DNA of 7,174 bases from Candidatus Aerophobota bacterium (GTDB taxonomy: Bacteria > Aerophobota > Aerophobia > Aerophobales > AE-B3A), in assembly GCA_030616535.1 (NCBI GenBank), contig JAUWXE010000054.1:1-7174 (forward strand), in the 5' to 3' direction. Every line of letters starts with the position of its first letter. Positions within the stretch are counted from its first letter, which is position 1. Position numbers and translations under genes: made by a program. This document shows positions 6,622-7,174 of the stretch, in pieces. The notes beneath the pieces are model-generated. The model ran no database searches. It worked only from the letters and a program-made list of their open reading frames with translations, and had not been told where the DNA came from.

Positions 6622-7174
6622 TTAAGATTTTGAGTAAGAGTCCCGAAGATGTCGGCGAATATCATCAAGGACGGGAGGATGCACTCGAAAAATTTCTATA
6701 TCCGAGGGAAATTTAATGTTATTGTTCTCTCTGATAAAGATAATCCCGCTTTCATTTTCTTTGAGTGTTTCATTTATCTTTTTGGCAATGAACTCATCTC
6801 TTTTTTGCATGACCTCTACATAAAATTGGGAGACTTTACTGAGGGCTTTCTCACTCTGAAGATCTGCGGCTAGACATCTAATCCAGTCCATGCTCTCCCT
6901 GACCAGATTCATATCTTCTGTGGCTTGAAGTTCAGCACCTTTGTCCACATATCTTTTGGCAATCCTGTAACTCTTGCCATTTAACTTCTTAATTCTCTTA
7001 AGGCCCTTTTCTCCTTCCTCATCGATCAACTCATGATATATCTTGGCAATCTTTCCAACCTTGCTTCCCAGATCGTCCAGACGGAGGTTTACCTCATTCC
7101 AGTAAGCTTCAAGCTTCGCCGGATAATCTTTGGGTAAACCTTTTGGGTGGGATTCTACTACCGGTAAAAGGGGG
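6622..7174 (-). CDS. Uncharacterised protein, C-terminal 183 residues (5' end outside window)
   Basis: I do not recognise this protein. The frame is open to the right edge. The TTG at 7029 is only an internal Leu codon, since 48 further residues (beginning PLLPVVESHPKG) can be read upstream before the window ends. The visible part is soluble, rich in Lys and Glu, and looks mostly helical, with no membrane segment or metal-binding cysteine cluster. Near the end, a helix (KKINETLKENE) leads into a hydrophobic strand GIIFIREN (visible 143-150), then FPSDIEIFRVHPP (155-167) and a final basic helix DDIRRHLRD. This helix-strand pattern is vaguely like the C-terminal part of TraB/ChaN-type folds, but I see no matching catalytic signature and claim no function. 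It converges on lptG with an 8-nt gap, so it is not in that operon. Confidence 0.75.
   Translation of the reverse strand, partial: PLLPVVESHPKGLPKDYPAKLEAYWNEVNLRLDDLGSKVGKIAKIYHELIDEEGEKGLKRIKKLNGKSYRIAKRYVDKGAELQATEDMNLVRESMDWIRCLAADLQSEKALSKVSQFYVEVMQKRDEFIAKKINETLKENESGIIFIRENNNIKFPSDIEIFRVHPPVLDDIRRHLRDSYSKS

Noticed and set aside
6622..7029. A complete 135-residue gene starting at 7029
   Set aside because: The start is a TTG and the frame stays open through 7174 with family-like sequence, so the codon is internal.

Overview
The window looks like ordinary chromosomal DNA from an LPS-making (diderm), probably anaerobic or microaerophilic bacterium of moderate-to-low GC. The evidence is a pair of LptF/LptG-type LPS permeases, an aldo/keto reductase with a ferredoxin-like Fe-S tail, a radical-SAM enzyme, and frequent AGA/ATA codons. 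I cannot name the phylum from sequence alone; a little-cultured lineage is plausible. There are seven protein genes, two of them cut by the window edges, and no RNA gene, CRISPR array, intact insertion sequence or prophage.

Layout: (1) Positions 1-1811, plus strand: the C-terminal part of an Fe-S aldo/keto reductase, then a 12-helix-type MFS transporter 15 nt downstream, probably one transcript. (2) Positions 1812-2017: a convergent intergenic gap holding a 51-nt imperfect palindrome and two weaker hairpins. It may be a bidirectional terminator and may derive from a small mobile repeat. (3) Positions 2018-4285, minus strand: pfkA then rimO, 3 nt apart, driven by a near-consensus sigma70-type promoter at 4342-4370. 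(4) Positions 4286-4457: a divergent promoter region. (5) Positions 4458-6613, plus strand: lptF then lptG, 8 nt apart. (6) Positions 6622-7174, minus strand: the C-terminal 183 residues of a protein I do not recognise, running off the right edge and facing lptG tail to tail with only 8 nt between.

How the genes work together: lptF and lptG encode the two membrane halves of the LPS extractor. Its ATPase LptB and bridge proteins LptA/LptC are not in this window. pfkA (glycolysis) and rimO (methylthiolation of ribosomal protein S12) are co-transcribed but have no obvious functional link. The reductase and the MFS carrier may share a small-molecule substrate, but nothing visible identifies it.

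I did not find a clearly new multi-gene system. The items most worth a second look are the unknown gene at the right edge, the palindrome cluster at 1831-1984, the Gln that replaces the expected coupling-helix Glu in LptG, and the Glu103/Ala125 active-site variant of the phosphofructokinase.
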